Program-made: the position numbers and the translations under genes
From: Oscillospiraceae bacterium
GTDB taxonomy: Bacteria; Bacillota; Clostridia; Oscillospirales; Oscillospiraceae
Length of the DNA: 5,555 nt
Assembly: GCA_017435245.1 (NCBI GenBank)
Contig: JAFSFK010000197.1
Span: 1-5,555 of the forward strand
Reading direction: 5' to 3'
Part shown: piece by piece, positions 5,045-5,555 of the stretch
Layout of the letters: each line of letters opens with the position of its first letter
How positions within the stretch are numbered: the first letter of the stretch is position 1
The notes under the pieces: model-generated
What the model was told of the DNA's origin: nothing
Seen by the model: only the letters and a program-made list of their open reading frames with translations
Databases searched by the model: none

Positions 5045-5464
5045 ATGGAAAATTTACGGCAGATGTATGCCGATTATCTGGCGTTGGCGGACAAGCTTCG
5101 TAAGGAAGCTTCGGTGTTTGCCGGCTTGTTTGGAATGGGTGATGATCCCAGAAAACATCCCTGCCATGAGGCGTTTTATCAGAATGTGGATAAGTGGGTA
5201 AAGGATTTTATTACATCTCAGCCTGCGCCGGAGCAGGTGATGGAGGCGGCGAAGTTTATGCTGGAGCAGCCAAGAGAGAATACCGGCGCAGAGGGCTATT
5301 GGTTCCTGTTTGCCTGTATTGGATTTGTCCGCAGCCTGATCCCTTTGATGAACAAAGAGGATTGTAACACCCTGGCAGAACGGATGAGCCAGTTGTATAC
5401 CCGTGCGGAGCAGATGCCGGTACAGCGGGAGACCTTAAAAATGCTGCTCAAGGCAGGAAAATAA
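5045..5464 (+). CDS. Hypothetical helical protein, 139 residues
   Basis: I do not recognise a named family. The protein is soluble-looking and predicted by eye to be almost all alpha-helical: helix about 2-24, a Gly-rich turn AGLFGMGDDP (26-35), the motif HPCHEAFY (38-45), an amphipathic helix about 46-57, another at 61-75, a hydrophobic stretch about 85-102 (YWFLFACIGFVRSLIPLM), and a C-terminal helix. The hydrophobic stretch includes Arg and looks like a buried core helix rather than a membrane span. H38, C40, H41 and perhaps C91 or C107 could bind a metal, but this is speculation. There is no signal peptide. It is the third gene of the operon, 26 nt after the McrB-like gene, with its own strong ribosome binding site, and ends 2 nt before a terminator. 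Co-transcription with the SDR and McrB-like genes is likely; functional linkage is unproven. Confidence 0.7.
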   Translation: MENLRQMYADYLALADKLRKEASVFAGLFGMGDDPRKHPCHEAFYQNVDKWVKDFITSQPAPEQVMEAAKFMLEQPRENTGAEGYWFLFACIGFVRSLIPLMNKEDCNTLAERMSQLYTRAEQMPVQRETLKMLLKAGK

Positions 5465-5466
5465 AG

Positions 5467-5499
5467 AAAGCCGCACGGAAGGGTTTCCGTGCGGCTTTT
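5467..5499 (+). terminator. Rho-independent terminator ending the SDR operon
   Basis: A perfect 14-bp stem (AAAGCCGCACGGAA at 5467-5480 with its complement at 5485-5498) closes a GGGT loop and ends in TTTT (5496-5499). The A run at the left foot would let it also act on the minus strand. It begins 2 nt after the stop codon of the preceding gene. Confidence 0.93.
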
Positions 5500-5506
5500 A
5501 TGCTTC

Positions 5507-5555
5507 AAATTCCGATTTAACGCTCTGACGAGCGAATTGAAAATTGAAAGTTGAA
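5507..5555. repeat. Left end of a second copy of the MITE-like element, cut by the window edge
   Basis: The 49 bases match 2936-2984 with one difference (A at 5528 for G at 2957, in the small terminal hairpin loop). The heptamer arm TTGAAAA-TTGAAAG begins as in the first copy and runs off the window. It starts only 8 bp after the operon terminator stem, just as the first copy follows the ddh terminator. Confidence 0.85.

Overview
The window looks like chromosomal DNA of a Gram-positive, low-to-mid-GC Clostridia-type bacterium. My guess is an Oscillospiraceae/Ruminococcaceae-like gut organism. The grounds are strong GGAGG-type ribosome binding sites, a near-consensus sigma-A promoter, rho-independent terminators with U tracts, a meso-diaminopimelate dehydrogenase route to lysine/peptidoglycan, and small palindromic intergenic repeats of the kind I associate with gut Firmicutes. 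The taxonomic call is an inference. All genes read on the + strand and fall into two operon-like units separated by repeat-rich DNA.

Region 1 (1-273) is intergenic. It holds a 136-bp palindrome-of-palindromes element (6-141), a solo right end of a second repeat family (161-183), and an excellent promoter (TTGACA-17-TACAAT, 201-229) with a short leader and a strong ribosome binding site for dapA. Region 2 (274-2886) is a tight dapA-dapB-ddh operon. DapA condenses aspartate semialdehyde with pyruvate, DapB reduces the product to tetrahydrodipicolinate, and Ddh aminates that directly to meso-diaminopimelate, bypassing the acylated intermediates. The operon ends in a rho-independent terminator (2891-2918). 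The leader is too short for a lysine riboswitch.

Region 3 (2887-3267, 381 bases with no gene) contains that terminator and a complete 177-bp MITE-like element (2936-3112). The element has imperfect terminal inverted repeats and heptamer-repeat arms. A second solo right end follows (3191-3207), then a weak candidate promoter and the ribosome binding site of the next gene. Region 4 (3268-5464) is a second operon. It encodes a classical short-chain dehydrogenase/reductase whose usual catalytic Asn is Gly, a stand-alone McrB-like AAA+ protein with ruined Walker A and Walker B residues, and a 139-residue helical protein I cannot name. It ends in a strong terminator (5467-5499). Region 5 (5507-5555) is the start of a second copy of the MITE-like element, cut by the window edge.

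The lysine/DAP operon is ordinary and confidently assigned. The most unusual content is the second operon, with its apparent pseudo-ATPase that keeps the McrB-like fold signatures without a McrC partner in view, and the two families of highly structured intergenic repeats.
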